Assembly (NCBI GenBank): GCA_963728045.1
Contig: CAVSIE010000001.1
Coordinates: 1-18,825 of the forward strand
Source of the DNA: VRUE01 sp963728045
Lineage (GTDB): Bacteria; Actinomycetota; Thermoleophilia; Solirubrobacterales; 70-9
Length of the DNA stretch: 18,825 bases
Direction of reading: 5' to 3'
The notes beneath the pieces were generated by a model. The model worked only from the letters and a program-made list of their open reading frames with translations. It ran no database searches and had not been told where the DNA came from. This document shows positions 8,788-15,648 of the stretch, one piece after another. Position 1 is the first letter of the stretch, and every line of letters starts with the position of its first letter. Made by a program: the position numbers and the translations under genes.

Positions 8788-9468
8788 CTAGATCGCCTCG
8801 TCGGCTTCCAGCTTCAGCGTCGCCAGGGTCCTCTGGACCTCGTCGGCGACGTCCTCCGGGGCAGCCGAGCCGTCGATCCGCCGCAGCAGGCTCTGGTGGT
8901 CGTAGAAGTCGATCAGCGGCGCGGTCTTGCCGTGGTACTGCTCGAGCCGGTGGCGGATCACCTCCGGCTTGTCGTCGTCGCGGACGATCAGCTCGCTGCC
9001 GTCGACGTCGCAGACGCCCTCCTCCTGCGGGGGGTTGAAGTCGACGTGGAAGACGTGGCCCCCGCCGGCGCAGGTGCGCCTCCCCCCCAGTCGCCGCAGG
9101 ACCTCCTCGTCGCCGGCGTCGATCAGCAGCACGCTGGTCAGCTCACGACCGAGCTCGCCCAGCTTCGCCGCCAGCGCCTCCGCCTGTGGCACCGTGCGCG
9201 GGAAGCCGTCGAGGATGAAGCCGTCGGCCGCATCGGCGGATGCGATCCGCTCGCCGATCATGTCGACGATCAGCTCGTCCGGCACCAGGTCACCGCGGTC
9301 CATGTACTCCTTGGCGCTGCGGCCGAGCTCGGTCTCGTCGCGCACCGCCGCGCGCAGGATGTCGCCGGTGGCGTAATAGGGCAGGCGCAGGTCCTCCTGC
9401 AGCCGCTCCCCCTGCGTGCCCTTGCCCGACCCGGGCGGGCCCAGAAGGACGAGATTCAGCTCGGACAT
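8788..9468 (-). CDS. adk: Adenylate kinase
   Basis: 226 residues, long (LID-containing) form. It interconverts ATP and AMP with two ADP in the cytoplasm. The P-loop 'GPPGSGKGTQ' is at 10-19, the AMP-binding region at about 31-90 ('YYATGD', 'DGFPRT') and the LID at about 127-165. The LID keeps three of the four positions of the zinc site seen in Gram-positive enzymes: Cys133, Cys153 and Asp156. The second ligand position, 136, is Gly instead of Cys; His138 nearby could substitute, or the site may be metal-free. The C-terminal 'KPEVIRHRLEQY' helix is typical. It lies 10 nt after secY. Confidence 0.95.
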   Translation of the reverse strand: MSELNLVLLGPPGSGKGTQGERLQEDLRLPYYATGDILRAAVRDETELGRSAKEYMDRGDLVPDELIVDMIGERIASADAADGFILDGFPRTVPQAEALAAKLGELGRELTSVLLIDAGDEEVLRRLGGRRTCAGGGHVFHVDFNPPQEEGVCDVDGSELIVRDDDKPEVIRHRLEQYHGKTAPLIDFYDHQSLLRRIDGSAAPEDVADEVQRTLATLKLEADEAI

Positions 9469-9478
9469 CGGCCGAGCC

Positions 9479-10750
9479 CTATTTCAGGAAGCCCTCGTAG
9501 TTGCGCATCATCAGCTGCGCCTCGAGCTGCTTGACCGTGTCGAGAGCCACGCCGACCACGATCAGGATCGAGGTGCCGCCGAAGAAGAAGTTGGCCGAGG
9601 TCTGGCTGATCAGGATCGTCGGCAGCGCCGCCACCGCGCCCAGGTAGAGGGCGCCGGGGAAGGTCAGCCGCGAGAGGATACGGTCGAGGTACTCGGCGGT
9701 CGGCCGCCCCGGCCGGACGCCGGGGATGAAGCCGCCGTATTTCTTCAGGTTGTCCGCCTGGTCGACCGGGTTGAAGGTGACCGCCGTGTAGAAGTAGGTG
9801 AAGACGATGATGAAGAAGACCTCGCCGGCGACGTAGGCCCAGGTGTTGGGGCCGAAGAAGGCGGCGAAGTCAAGCGCGGCGGGGGTGTTGAGCAGCTGGC
9901 CGATGGTCGGTGGGAAGGCCATGATCGAGGCGGCGAAGATGACCGGGATGACGCCCGCCATGTTGACGCGCAGCGGCAGATAGGTTGAGCCGCCCGAAGT
10001 CATCTTGCGGCCGACCACTCGCTTCGCGTACTGGACCGGGATCCGCCGCTGGCCCTCCTGGACGAAGACGATCGCGACGATCACGGCGAGGGCGACGAAG
10101 GGCATCATCACGACGAAGACCTGATCCGGGTTGGTCCACCAGGCCGAGATCCCGGCCGGCAGGCTGGCGACGATCGAGGCGAAGATCATCAGCGAGATGC
10201 CGTTGCCGATCCCGCGCTGGGTGATCAGCTCGCCCAGCCACATCAGCAGCGTGCAGCCTGCCGTCAGCGAGATCACGATCAGCAGCACCTTCGGGCCGGT
10301 GAGGCTGCCGAGGAAATTGCTGCCTGCCTGTTCGCCGAAGGAGCGGAAGAGGTAGACGAAGCCGAAAGACTGGCCGAAGGCGAGGCCGACGGTGAGGTAG
10401 CGCGTGTACTGGGTGATCTTCTGCTGCCCGACCTCGCCTTCTTTCTGCAGCTTCTCCAGCGAGGGCACGACCACGGTCAGCAGCTGCAGGATGATCGAGG
10501 CGGTGATGTAGGGCATGATCCCCAGCGCGAAGAGCGAGAGCCGTTCGAGCCCGCCGCCCGAGAAGAGGTTGAGAAAGCCGAGGATGCTGTCGCTGCTGAA
10601 GTTGTCCTGGACTTCCTTGATCGCGTCGATGTCGACACCCGGCGCGGGGATGTAGGCGCCAAGCCGGTAGAGCAGCAGCATCGCCGCCGTGAAGAGGAGC
10701 TTCTTGCGGATGTCGGCGACGCTGAAAGCGTTCGCAATGGTCCGGAGCAT
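9479..10750 (-). CDS. secY: Protein translocase subunit SecY
   Basis: 423 residues, the central pore of the Sec translocon in the plasma membrane, which passes unfolded preproteins delivered by the ribosome or SecA. The protein is strongly hydrophobic with about ten membrane segments. It has the family signatures 'PAPGVDID' near residue 36, the 'FVYLF' and 'GIGNGISLMI' helices, and the long cytoplasmic loop through 'NPVDQADNLKKYGGFIPGVRPG' in segments near 326-346. Length is usual. The start ATG overlaps the rplO stop by one base (TAATG). It is the likely exporter of the signal-peptide proteins at the left of the window. Confidence 0.96.
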   Translation of the reverse strand: MLRTIANAFSVADIRKKLLFTAAMLLLYRLGAYIPAPGVDIDAIKEVQDNFSSDSILGFLNLFSGGGLERLSLFALGIMPYITASIILQLLTVVVPSLEKLQKEGEVGQQKITQYTRYLTVGLAFGQSFGFVYLFRSFGEQAGSNFLGSLTGPKVLLIVISLTAGCTLLMWLGELITQRGIGNGISLMIFASIVASLPAGISAWWTNPDQVFVVMMPFVALAVIVAIVFVQEGQRRIPVQYAKRVVGRKMTSGGSTYLPLRVNMAGVIPVIFAASIMAFPPTIGQLLNTPAALDFAAFFGPNTWAYVAGEVFFIIVFTYFYTAVTFNPVDQADNLKKYGGFIPGVRPGRPTAEYLDRILSRLTFPGALYLGAVAALPTILISQTSANFFFGGTSILIVVGVALDTVKQLEAQLMMRNYEGFLK

Positions 10751-11274
10751 TAGGGCTCCAGAGTGTGACAGGAACCGCCCGCAGCCTCGATCTTCTGCTT
10801 GGCCGCCTCGGAGAAGCCGTGGGCACGCACCGTCAGCTTCTTCGAGAGCTCGCCGCGGGCGAGGATCTTGACCGGATCGGAGCGCTTAGCGAGCCCCTTC
10901 TCCTTCAGCGTCTCGGGCGTGACCTCGGCGTCGGCGTCGAAGCGCTCCTCGAGGTCTGCGAGGTTGACCGGTTGCGACTTGGTGCGGAAGTTCTCGAAGG
11001 GCATCGACGTCTTCTTGTTCGGGCCGCGAAGCTTTCGCATCCGCATGTGGATCGGGTTCTGGCCACCCTCATGGCCGGCCTTGCGCTTGGAGCCCGAGCG
11101 CGACCCGGCGCCCTTGTGCCCGCGACCGGAGGTCTTGCCCAGCCCCGAGCCCTCGCCGCGCCCCAGCCGCTTCCGCGGCCGGCGCGACCCCGGCTTGGGC
11201 CGCAGATTGTGCAGCCCGATCTCCTCGGAGCGCTCCGAAGCGGCAGCTTTCTCTTTCGCAGCTTTCTCAGTCAT
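10750..11274 (-). CDS. rplO: 50S ribosomal protein L15
   Basis: 174 residues. L15 is a late-assembly 23S rRNA-binding protein of the large subunit. The family's Gly/Arg-rich N-terminal part is clear at about 25-65 ('RKRLGRGEGSGLGKTSGRGHKG'-type sequence), followed by 'GGQNPIHMRMRK'. A C-terminal globular domain ends in 'SEAAKQKIEAAGG'. About 20 extra Lys/Ala/Glu residues precede the 'LHNLRP' motif. The ATG at 11274 overlaps the rpmD stop by one base (TGATG); a TTG one codon upstream is less likely. Confidence 0.95.
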   Translation of the reverse strand: MTEKAAKEKAAASERSEEIGLHNLRPKPGSRRPRKRLGRGEGSGLGKTSGRGHKGAGSRSGSKRKAGHEGGQNPIHMRMRKLRGPNKKTSMPFENFRTKSQPVNLADLEERFDADAEVTPETLKEKGLAKRSDPVKILARGELSKKLTVRAHGFSEAAKQKIEAAGGSCHTLEP

Positions 11275-11450
11275 CAAGCATCGACCTCGACGAGATGGGA
11301 TACGACATTGATCTGTCCCTGCAGCTGAGGAGAATCTTTGCGCTCGACCGACCGACCAATCCGCCCAAGTCCCAGCGCCGTCAGCGTAGCTTTCTGCTTC
11401 GGATTAGCCCCTTTGATGGAGCGCGTCTGCGTGATCTTGACCCCGCTCAC
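11274..11450 (-). CDS. rpmD: 50S ribosomal protein L30
   Basis: 58 residues from a GTG at 11450 to TGA at 11274-11276, short enough to be missed easily. The protein begins M-S-G-V-K-I-T-Q-T-R-S and contains 'GLGRIGRSVERKDSP' followed by 'GQINVVSHLVEV', the standard L30 layout of beta-alpha-beta fold, conserved 'LGL..' helix start and C-terminal strand. It sits between rpsE and rplO exactly as in other spc operons. Its GTG overlaps the rpsE stop by 4 nt (GTGA) and its own stop overlaps the rplO ATG, so all three genes are likely translationally coupled. L30 is a small 23S rRNA-binding protein, absent from some bacteria. Confidence 0.95.
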   Translation of the reverse strand: MSGVKITQTRSIKGANPKQKATLTALGLGRIGRSVERKDSPQLQGQINVVSHLVEVDA

Positions 11451-12286
11451 GAGGCCTCCTCAGCTTTGGTCTCCTCCGCGGCCGGAGCCTCATCAGCTTT
11501 GGCCTCCCCAGCAGCAGGGGCATCCGCCTCAGCGGCCGGCGCCTCATCAGCTTTGGTCTCCTCAGCGGCCGGGGGGGCCGCCACATCGGCCGGGGCCGCG
11601 GGCTCAGACGCCTCTCCGGCGGGTGGCGCTGTAGGGGGTACCGTCCCCGAGGAAGCTTTAGCTACCGCAGGGGGCGGTGGGTCCCCTGCAGCGACAGGAC
11701 CCGCCGGTTTGGCGTCTGGTCCCTCGTCAGTGATCGTCTCTGCGGCTCCGTTGGTCTTCTGAACCCCAAGCACCTGAGAAACCGTCAGCCCCCGCAGCTC
11801 CGCAACCTCCTCAGGCCGCCGCAGCCGGATCAAGCCGTCCATCGTCGCCTTCACGAGGTTGATCGGGTTCTGCGTCCCGATGCTCTTGGTCAACACGTCC
11901 TTGACGCCACCGAGCTCGAGCACGGCGCGCACGCCGCCGCCGGCGATCACCCCGGTACCGGGGCTGGCCGGGCGCAGGACGACGTGCCCGGCGCCGAAGC
12001 GGCCGATGATCTTGTGGGTGATCGTCTGCCCGTATTTGGGCACGCGGATCAAGTTCTTGCGCGCGTCCTCGACCGCCTTCTGGATCGCCAGCGGCACCTC
12101 TCGCGCCTTGCCGTAGCCGATCCCGACCACGCTCTCCTCGTCGCCGACGGCGACCAGCGCGGTGAAGGAGAAGCGGCGGCCGCCCTTGACCACCTTGGCG
12201 ACGCGGTTGATCTCGATCACCCGCTCCTGCAGGTCGAGCCCGCGCGGGCTGACCGTCTCGATGTCTGCTGTGCTCATTCCCTTCAT
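11447..12286 (-). CDS. rpsE: 30S ribosomal protein S5 with long C-terminal extension
   Basis: 279 residues against about 165 to 200 for the family. Residues 1-175 are normal S5: the dsRBD-like N-terminal domain ('ERVIEINRVAKVVKGGRRFSF' region at 21-41, 'VGIGYGKA') and the C-terminal domain with 'GAGHVVLRPASPGTGVIAGG' near 98-117. S5 sits at the mRNA entry channel and affects fidelity. Residues 176-279 are Ala/Glu/Pro/Lys low complexity with an internal repeat of 'KADEAPAAE'. Residues 194-224 are encoded by a palindromic element shared with rpsQ. The start at ATG 12286 or ATG 12277 is not settled; neither has a well-spaced Shine-Dalgarno. Its stop overlaps rpmD by 4 nt. Confidence 0.95.
   Translation of the reverse strand: MKGMSTADIETVSPRGLDLQERVIEINRVAKVVKGGRRFSFTALVAVGDEESVVGIGYGKAREVPLAIQKAVEDARKNLIRVPKYGQTITHKIIGRFGAGHVVLRPASPGTGVIAGGGVRAVLELGGVKDVLTKSIGTQNPINLVKATMDGLIRLRRPEEVAELRGLTVSQVLGVQKTNGAAETITDEGPDAKPAGPVAAGDPPPPAVAKASSGTVPPTAPPAGEASEPAAPADVAAPPAAEETKADEAPAAEADAPAAGEAKADEAPAAEETKAEEAS
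11616..11707. repeat. In-frame palindromic element inside rpsE (family B, copy 1)
   Basis: A 92-bp imperfect palindrome on the plus strand: CCGGCGGGT (11616-11624) pairs with ACCCGCCGG (11699-11707). Next CGCTGTAGGGG (11627-11637) pairs with CCCCTGCAGCG (11683-11693) with one T:G. Then ACCGTCCCC (11640-11648) pairs with GGGGGCGGT (11670-11678) with one T:G, leaving a 21-nt loop. It encodes S5 residues 194-224 (starting P-A-G-P-V-A). The related copy is at 16236-16307 in rpsQ. Confidence 0.8.
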
Positions 12287-12304
12287 CGCAAGCGGCCCAA
12301 GGTA

Positions 12305-12658
12305 CTAGAAGGCCAGCCCCCCCTCGCGGGCGCCTTCGGCAAGAGCCTTGACGCGGCCGTGGTATTGGTAGCCGCCGCGGTCGAAGACGCAGGTCTCGAC
12401 GCCTGCTTTCTTGGCCCGCTCGGCGAGCAGCTCGCCCGCCCGCTTCGCCTGCTCGCTCGCGGTCAGCTTGCGCAGATCGGGCTCGATCCAGTTGACGGCG
12501 GCCACCGTGCGGCCTTTGCCGTCGTCGATCAGCTGGGCGAAGACGCCGCGGTTGGAGCGGTACACGGAGAGGCGCGGCCGCTCCGCCGTGCCCACGACGC
12601 GCGCCCGCACGCGACGGCGGCGGCGCAGGCGGCGCTGGCGGTTGGTGAGCACGGTCAA
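12305..12658 (-). CDS. rplR: 50S ribosomal protein L18
   Basis: 117 residues, the usual size. L18 binds 5S rRNA in the central protuberance. It has a basic N-terminal stretch ('RQRRLRRRRRVRARV'), then 'RPRLSVYRSNRGVFAQLIDD' and a C-terminal 'YHGRVKALAEGAREGGL', all diagnostic. The start is TTG at 12658, with AAGGAG 6 nt upstream; a GTG two codons inside is 12 nt from it and less likely. It follows an unusual 160-nt gap after rplF that carries repeat family A, and is followed 18 nt later by rpsE. Confidence 0.94.
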   Translation of the reverse strand: MTVLTNRQRRLRRRRRVRARVVGTAERPRLSVYRSNRGVFAQLIDDGKGRTVAAVNWIEPDLRKLTASEQAKRAGELLAERAKKAGVETCVFDRGGYQYHGRVKALAEGAREGGLAF

Positions 12659-12675
12659 TGTCCTCTCCTTTCCAC

Positions 12676-12802
12676 GCAGTGCGACTCAGCCGAGCGAAAA
12701 CCAAGCTGGGCAAGGACGCAGGGTGCAGCCTTTGGCAGAGCCAAAGGCAAACCCGAGGACGCAGATCCAGCGCCGGTTTGCAGCCGGCTGAGGTGTGCTG
12801 TG
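12676..12802. repeat. Intergenic palindromic repeat, family A copy 1 (rplF-rplR gap)
   Basis: 127 bp, about 95% identical and gap-free with 17027-17153. Nested complementary arms on the plus strand: CAGCCG/CGGCTG, AAACC/GGTTT, GCTGG/CCAGC, GGGT/ACCC, and a central 9-bp stem GCCTTTGGC (12728-12736) / GCCAAAGGC (12740-12748) with a 3-nt loop. The large internal loop holds AGGACGCAG on both sides. It begins 17 nt from the rplF stop and ends at the rplR ribosome-binding region. Confidence 0.88.
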
Positions 12803-12818
12803 GGGGAAGGAGCGGACA

Positions 12819-13352
12819 TTAGGCGCGCTTGCCCACCTTCCGCATCACGTGCTCGCCGCGGTAGCGGATGCCCTTGCCCTTGTACGGCTCCGGCGGGCGG
12901 CGCTTGCGGATGTCCGCGGCGACCTGCCCGACAAGCTGCTTGTCGATCCCGCGCACGATGATCTCGGTCGGCTGCGGGACCTCGAACTCGATCCCCTCGG
13001 GGGGATCGACAGCGACCGGGTGCGAGTAACCCAGCGCCAGCTCCAGTTTCTTGCCCTTGAGCTGGGCGCGGTAGCCGACCCCCTGGATCTCCAGCCGCTT
13101 CTCGAAGCCGTCGGTGACGCCCTCGACCATGTTGGCGATAAGGCTGCGGGTGAGGCCGTGCAGGGCACGGTGATCGCCGCGGTCGGTCGGGCGCTTGACG
13201 ACGATCGCGCCGTCGTCCTGCTCGACCGCCATGTCCGGTGAGAGGCTCTGCGCCAGCTCGCCCTTCGGGCCCTTCACCGCGACGCGCCCAGGGCCGAGCT
13301 CGACCGTGACGGCCTCGGGGACGAGAATGGGCTTTCTGCCGATCCTGCTCAC
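12819..13352 (-). CDS. rplF: 50S ribosomal protein L6
   Basis: 177 residues, normal length. L6 binds 23S rRNA near the factor-binding site and sarcin-ricin loop. It opens 'MSRIGRKPI' from a GTG at 13352, has the two repeated L6 domains and ends with 'IRKRRPPEPYKGKGIRY' and 'GEHVMRKVGKRA', the universal C-terminal signature. It is 6 nt downstream of rpsH and followed by a 160-nt gap instead of the tight spacing to rplR seen in most bacteria. Confidence 0.96.
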   Translation of the reverse strand: MSRIGRKPILVPEAVTVELGPGRVAVKGPKGELAQSLSPDMAVEQDDGAIVVKRPTDRGDHRALHGLTRSLIANMVEGVTDGFEKRLEIQGVGYRAQLKGKKLELALGYSHPVAVDPPEGIEFEVPQPTEIIVRGIDKQLVGQVAADIRKRRPPEPYKGKGIRYRGEHVMRKVGKRA

Positions 13353-13358
13353 GTCAAC

Positions 13359-13754
13359 TCACCAGACGTAGGCGACTACCTCGCCGCCGACTCCCTTCGC
13401 CTTCGCCTCGTGCCCGGTCATCACGCCGGTCGAGGTGCTGACGATCGCCGTGCCGGTGCCACCGAACACGCGCGGCACCTGCTTGTGATCGACGTAGCGA
13501 CGCCGGCCGGGGCGGGAGACCCGCTCGAGCCCGGTGATCACCGGGCGCCGGTCCTGCGTGTACTTGAGCTGGATCCGGATCGCCTCGCCGACTTTGGCCG
13601 GCTCCTTGGCGAAGTCGCGGATGTAGCCCTGCTCCTTGAGGATCCGCGACATCTCCAGCTTCAGGCCCGAGCAGGGGATCTGAACCTCGTCGTGGCCGGA
13701 GCCAAGCGCGTTGCGGATTCGGGTCAGGTAATCGGCTATTGGATCGGTAAGCAT
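13359..13754 (-). CDS. rpsH: 30S ribosomal protein S8
   Basis: 131 residues, normal length. S8 binds helix 21 of 16S rRNA during early small-subunit assembly and in E. coli represses the spc operon by binding its mRNA. Signatures: 'MLTDPIADYLTRIRNA' start, 'YIRDF', and C-terminal 'STSTGVMTGHEAKAKGVGGE'. It starts 34 nt after rpsN, in the normal N-H-F order. I did not identify an S8-type regulatory hairpin in the nearby mRNA. Confidence 0.96.
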   Translation of the reverse strand: MLTDPIADYLTRIRNALGSGHDEVQIPCSGLKLEMSRILKEQGYIRDFAKEPAKVGEAIRIQLKYTQDRRPVITGLERVSRPGRRRYVDHKQVPRVFGGTGTAIVSTSTGVMTGHEAKAKGVGGEVVAYVW

Positions 13755-13788
13755 CGTTATCGCTCAGTCGTCTCTATCGGTTGCGGCT

Positions 13789-13974
13789 CTACCAGCTCGA
13801 CTTGGTCATGCCGGGGATGTAGCCCTCGTGGGCGGCCTCGCGCAGGCAGATCCGGCAGAGGCCGAACTTGCGGTAGACGGCGCGCGGCCGGCCACAACGG
13901 CGGCAACGGTTATACCGGCGTGTCTTGAACTTGGCTTTGCGCCTCTGCTTCACCTTCATCGAAGTCTTAGCCAT
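13789..13974 (-). CDS. rpsZ: 30S ribosomal protein S14, zinc-binding (type Z)
   Basis: 61 residues from the ATG at 13974; a longer reading back to 14031 only reads rplE in another frame. Four cysteines, Cys24, Cys27, Cys40 and Cys43, form the C-x2-C-x12-C-x2-C zinc ribbon of the short S14 form. The ending 'GYIPGMTKSSW' is diagnostic. S14 sits in the head of the 30S subunit. The start overlaps the end of rplE by 8 nt. The zinc form usually coexists with a zinc-independent rpsN elsewhere in many actinobacteria; none is visible here. Confidence 0.96.
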   Translation of the reverse strand: MAKTSMKVKQRRKAKFKTRRYNRCRRCGRPRAVYRKFGLCRICLREAAHEGYIPGMTKSSW

Positions 13975-14782
13975 CGTTGCTCTCCTCCTGGGCGGCAGGC
14001 TCCTCGCCGCCCTCCTCGGACTCCTTGCCACCCTCGGCCTCGCCCTCTTCGGGCTCCTCGGGCTTGGCGTAGGCGTCGGGGTTCTCCTCCTTGAGCTGCT
14101 CCAGCGCGGCCTGCTCGGCCTCGGCGCGCAGCCGCGCCTCCTCCTTGCGCTTCTCCTCCTCGGCTTCGGCTTCCGCCTCGGCGTCAGCCGATCCCGGGCG
14201 TCCCTCTTTGGCGAAGGGCATGCCCAGGCCGAGAAGCAGCTCGAAGGCCTCCTCGTCGGTGGCGGCCGAGGTCGTGATCGTCACGTCGAGGCCACGCACC
14301 TGGTCGATCGAGTCGTAGTCGATTTCGGGGAAGATCAGCTGCTCCTTGACGCCCATCGAGTAGTTGCCACGGCCGTCGAAGGAGCGCGGGTTGAGGCCGC
14401 GGAAGTCACGGATCCGGGGCACCGCGATCGAGCAGAGCCGGTCGAGGAACTCCCACATGCGGGCGCGCCGCAGCGTCACCGAGAGGCCGACGGGCATGCC
14501 CTCGCGCACCTTGAAGGAGGCGATCGACTTGCGGGCGCGGCGGGTGTTCGGCTGCTGGCCGGCAATCGTCGCCAGCTGTTCCTGAGCCTTTTCCAGCGCC
14601 TTGGCGTCCTGCTTCGACTCCCCCACGCCCATGTTGAGCGTGATCTTCTGCAGCCGCGGCGCCTGCATCCGCGTCGAGTAGCCGAACTTGCTGGTCAGCG
14701 CCGGCAGAACCTCCTGCTCGTAGCGCTCGCGCAGGCGCGGCGGCGGGGCTGCCTGCTGCGTGGGTGTGGCCGTGGCCTCCAT
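13967..14782 (-). CDS. rplE: 50S ribosomal protein L5 with acidic C-terminal extension
   Basis: 271 residues against about 180 usual. Residues 15-193 are standard L5: 'RYEQEVLPAL', 'KITLNMGVGE' near 46-55, 'REGMPVGLSVTLR' near 93-105, 'RDFRGLNPRSFDGRGNYSMGV' region near 125-145 and 'GLDVTITTSA' near 164. L5 binds 5S rRNA and contacts the P-site tRNA. Residues 194-271 are a Glu/Ala/Lys-rich tail, probably helical or disordered. It starts with the TGATG overlap to rplX and ends overlapping rpsZ by 8 nt, so the tail is part of the continuous gene and not read-through of a lost stop. Confidence 0.95.
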   Translation of the reverse strand: MEATATPTQQAAPPPRLRERYEQEVLPALTSKFGYSTRMQAPRLQKITLNMGVGESKQDAKALEKAQEQLATIAGQQPNTRRARKSIASFKVREGMPVGLSVTLRRARMWEFLDRLCSIAVPRIRDFRGLNPRSFDGRGNYSMGVKEQLIFPEIDYDSIDQVRGLDVTITTSAATDEEAFELLLGLGMPFAKEGRPGSADAEAEAEAEEEKRKEEARLRAEAEQAALEQLKEENPDAYAKPEEPEEGEAEGGKESEEGGEEPAAQEESNDG

Positions 14783-15117
14783 CAGAACGCTTTCCCGCTG
14801 CGCCGAGCAAACCGCTCGCGCTTGCCGCCTTTGGCGCGGCGCACGCCGACTCGCGTCGGCTTGTTGTCTTTCGGATCGAGCAGCATCACGTTGGAGACGT
14901 GGATCGGCCCCTCCTTCTCAACGATGCCGCCGGCGGTGGCGCTGCGCGTGTCTTTGACCGAGCGCGGGCGTTCATGCCGCTTGACGATGTTGAGGTTCTC
15001 GACGTAGACGCGGCTCTTCTTCGGTTCGGTCCGGGTTACGCGACCGACCTTGCCGGCGTCCTTGCCGCCGATCACGATCACTTCGTCGTCCTTGCGGATC
15101 CGCATCGTCTTGCCCAT
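14782..15117 (-). CDS. rplX: 50S ribosomal protein L24
   Basis: 111 residues, usual size. L24 is one of the two assembly-initiator proteins of the large subunit. The KOW motif is at about 9-36 ('KDDEVIVIGGKDAGKVGRV'), followed by 'VENLNIVKRH' and 'GGIVEKEGPIHVSNVMLL', all typical. Both ends overlap neighbours by a single base (TGATG with rplN upstream and rplE downstream). Confidence 0.96.
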   Translation of the reverse strand: MGKTMRIRKDDEVIVIGGKDAGKVGRVTRTEPKKSRVYVENLNIVKRHERPRSVKDTRSATAGGIVEKEGPIHVSNVMLLDPKDNKPTRVGVRRAKGGKRERFARRSGKAF

Positions 15118-15488
15118 CAGAGGACCTCCGGGGCGAGCGAGACGATTTTCATGAAGTTCTTGTCGCGCAGCTCGCGCGCGACGGGACCGAAGATGCGAGT
15201 GCCGCGCGGGGTATTGCCCCCGTCCTCGATCAGCACCGCGGCGTTTTCATCGAAGGAGATGTAGGTGCCGTCGGGACGGCCGAGCTGCTTGCGGGTGCGG
15301 ACGACGACCGCCTGCACGACCTCGCCTTTGCGCACGCCGCCCTGCGGGCTGGCCTGCTTGACCGTGGCCGTGATCACGTCGCCGACCCCCGCGTAGCGGC
15401 GGTGCGAGCCGCCCTTGACGCGGATACAGAGGATCTCGCGGGCGCCCGAGTTGTCGGCGACTTTGAGTCTCGACTCCTGCTGGATCAC
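15117..15488 (-). CDS. rplN: 50S ribosomal protein L14
   Basis: 123 residues, the family's standard length. L14 binds 23S rRNA at the subunit interface. Signatures: 'MIQQESRLKVADNSGAREI', 'GGVRKGEVVQAVVVRTRK' and 'FDENAAVLIEDGGNTPRGTRIFGPVARELR' in shorter segments, ending 'KIVSLAPEVL'. The start is GTG at 15488, with AAGGGGG about 7 nt upstream. It is preceded by a 160-nt gap after rpsQ carrying repeat family A. Confidence 0.97.
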   Translation of the reverse strand: MIQQESRLKVADNSGAREILCIRVKGGSHRRYAGVGDVITATVKQASPQGGVRKGEVVQAVVVRTRKQLGRPDGTYISFDENAAVLIEDGGNTPRGTRIFGPVARELRDKNFMKIVSLAPEVL

Positions 15489-15524
15489 GAAGTGGCCCCC
15501 TTCTGTCCCGCGTGCCCGCGGGGG

Positions 15525-15618
15525 CGACGCAGGTCGAGCTGGGCAAGGACGCAGGGTGCAGCCTTTGGCGGCGCCAAAGGCAAACCCGAGGACGCAGATC
15601 CAGCGAAGGCATGCGTCG
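15525..15618. repeat. Intergenic palindromic repeat, family A copy 3 (rpsQ-rplN gap)
   Basis: A 69-bp core at 15537-15605 matches 67 of 69 bases of copy 1 (12704-12772); the two differences are in the hairpin loop. The central stem GCCTTTGGC/GCCAAAGGC is kept. Outside the core the sequence diverges completely from copies 1 and 2, yet the new flanks are again complementary: CGACGCA (15525-15531) with TGCGTCG (15612-15618). Structure is therefore retained where sequence is not. Confidence 0.85.
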
Positions 15619-15648
15619 TCATCCGTGGGTGCGTGGGGCGGGAGGGTG

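Noticed and set aside
12676..12802. The family A repeats as fragments of a protein gene (plus-strand reading like K-L-G-K-D-A-G)
   Set aside because: Readings differ between copies, carry no start, and mutations preserve pairing better than amino acids.
13925..15007. 360-codon open frame on the plus strand
   Set aside because: Antisense to rplX, rplE and rpsZ, with Leu/Arg shadow composition.
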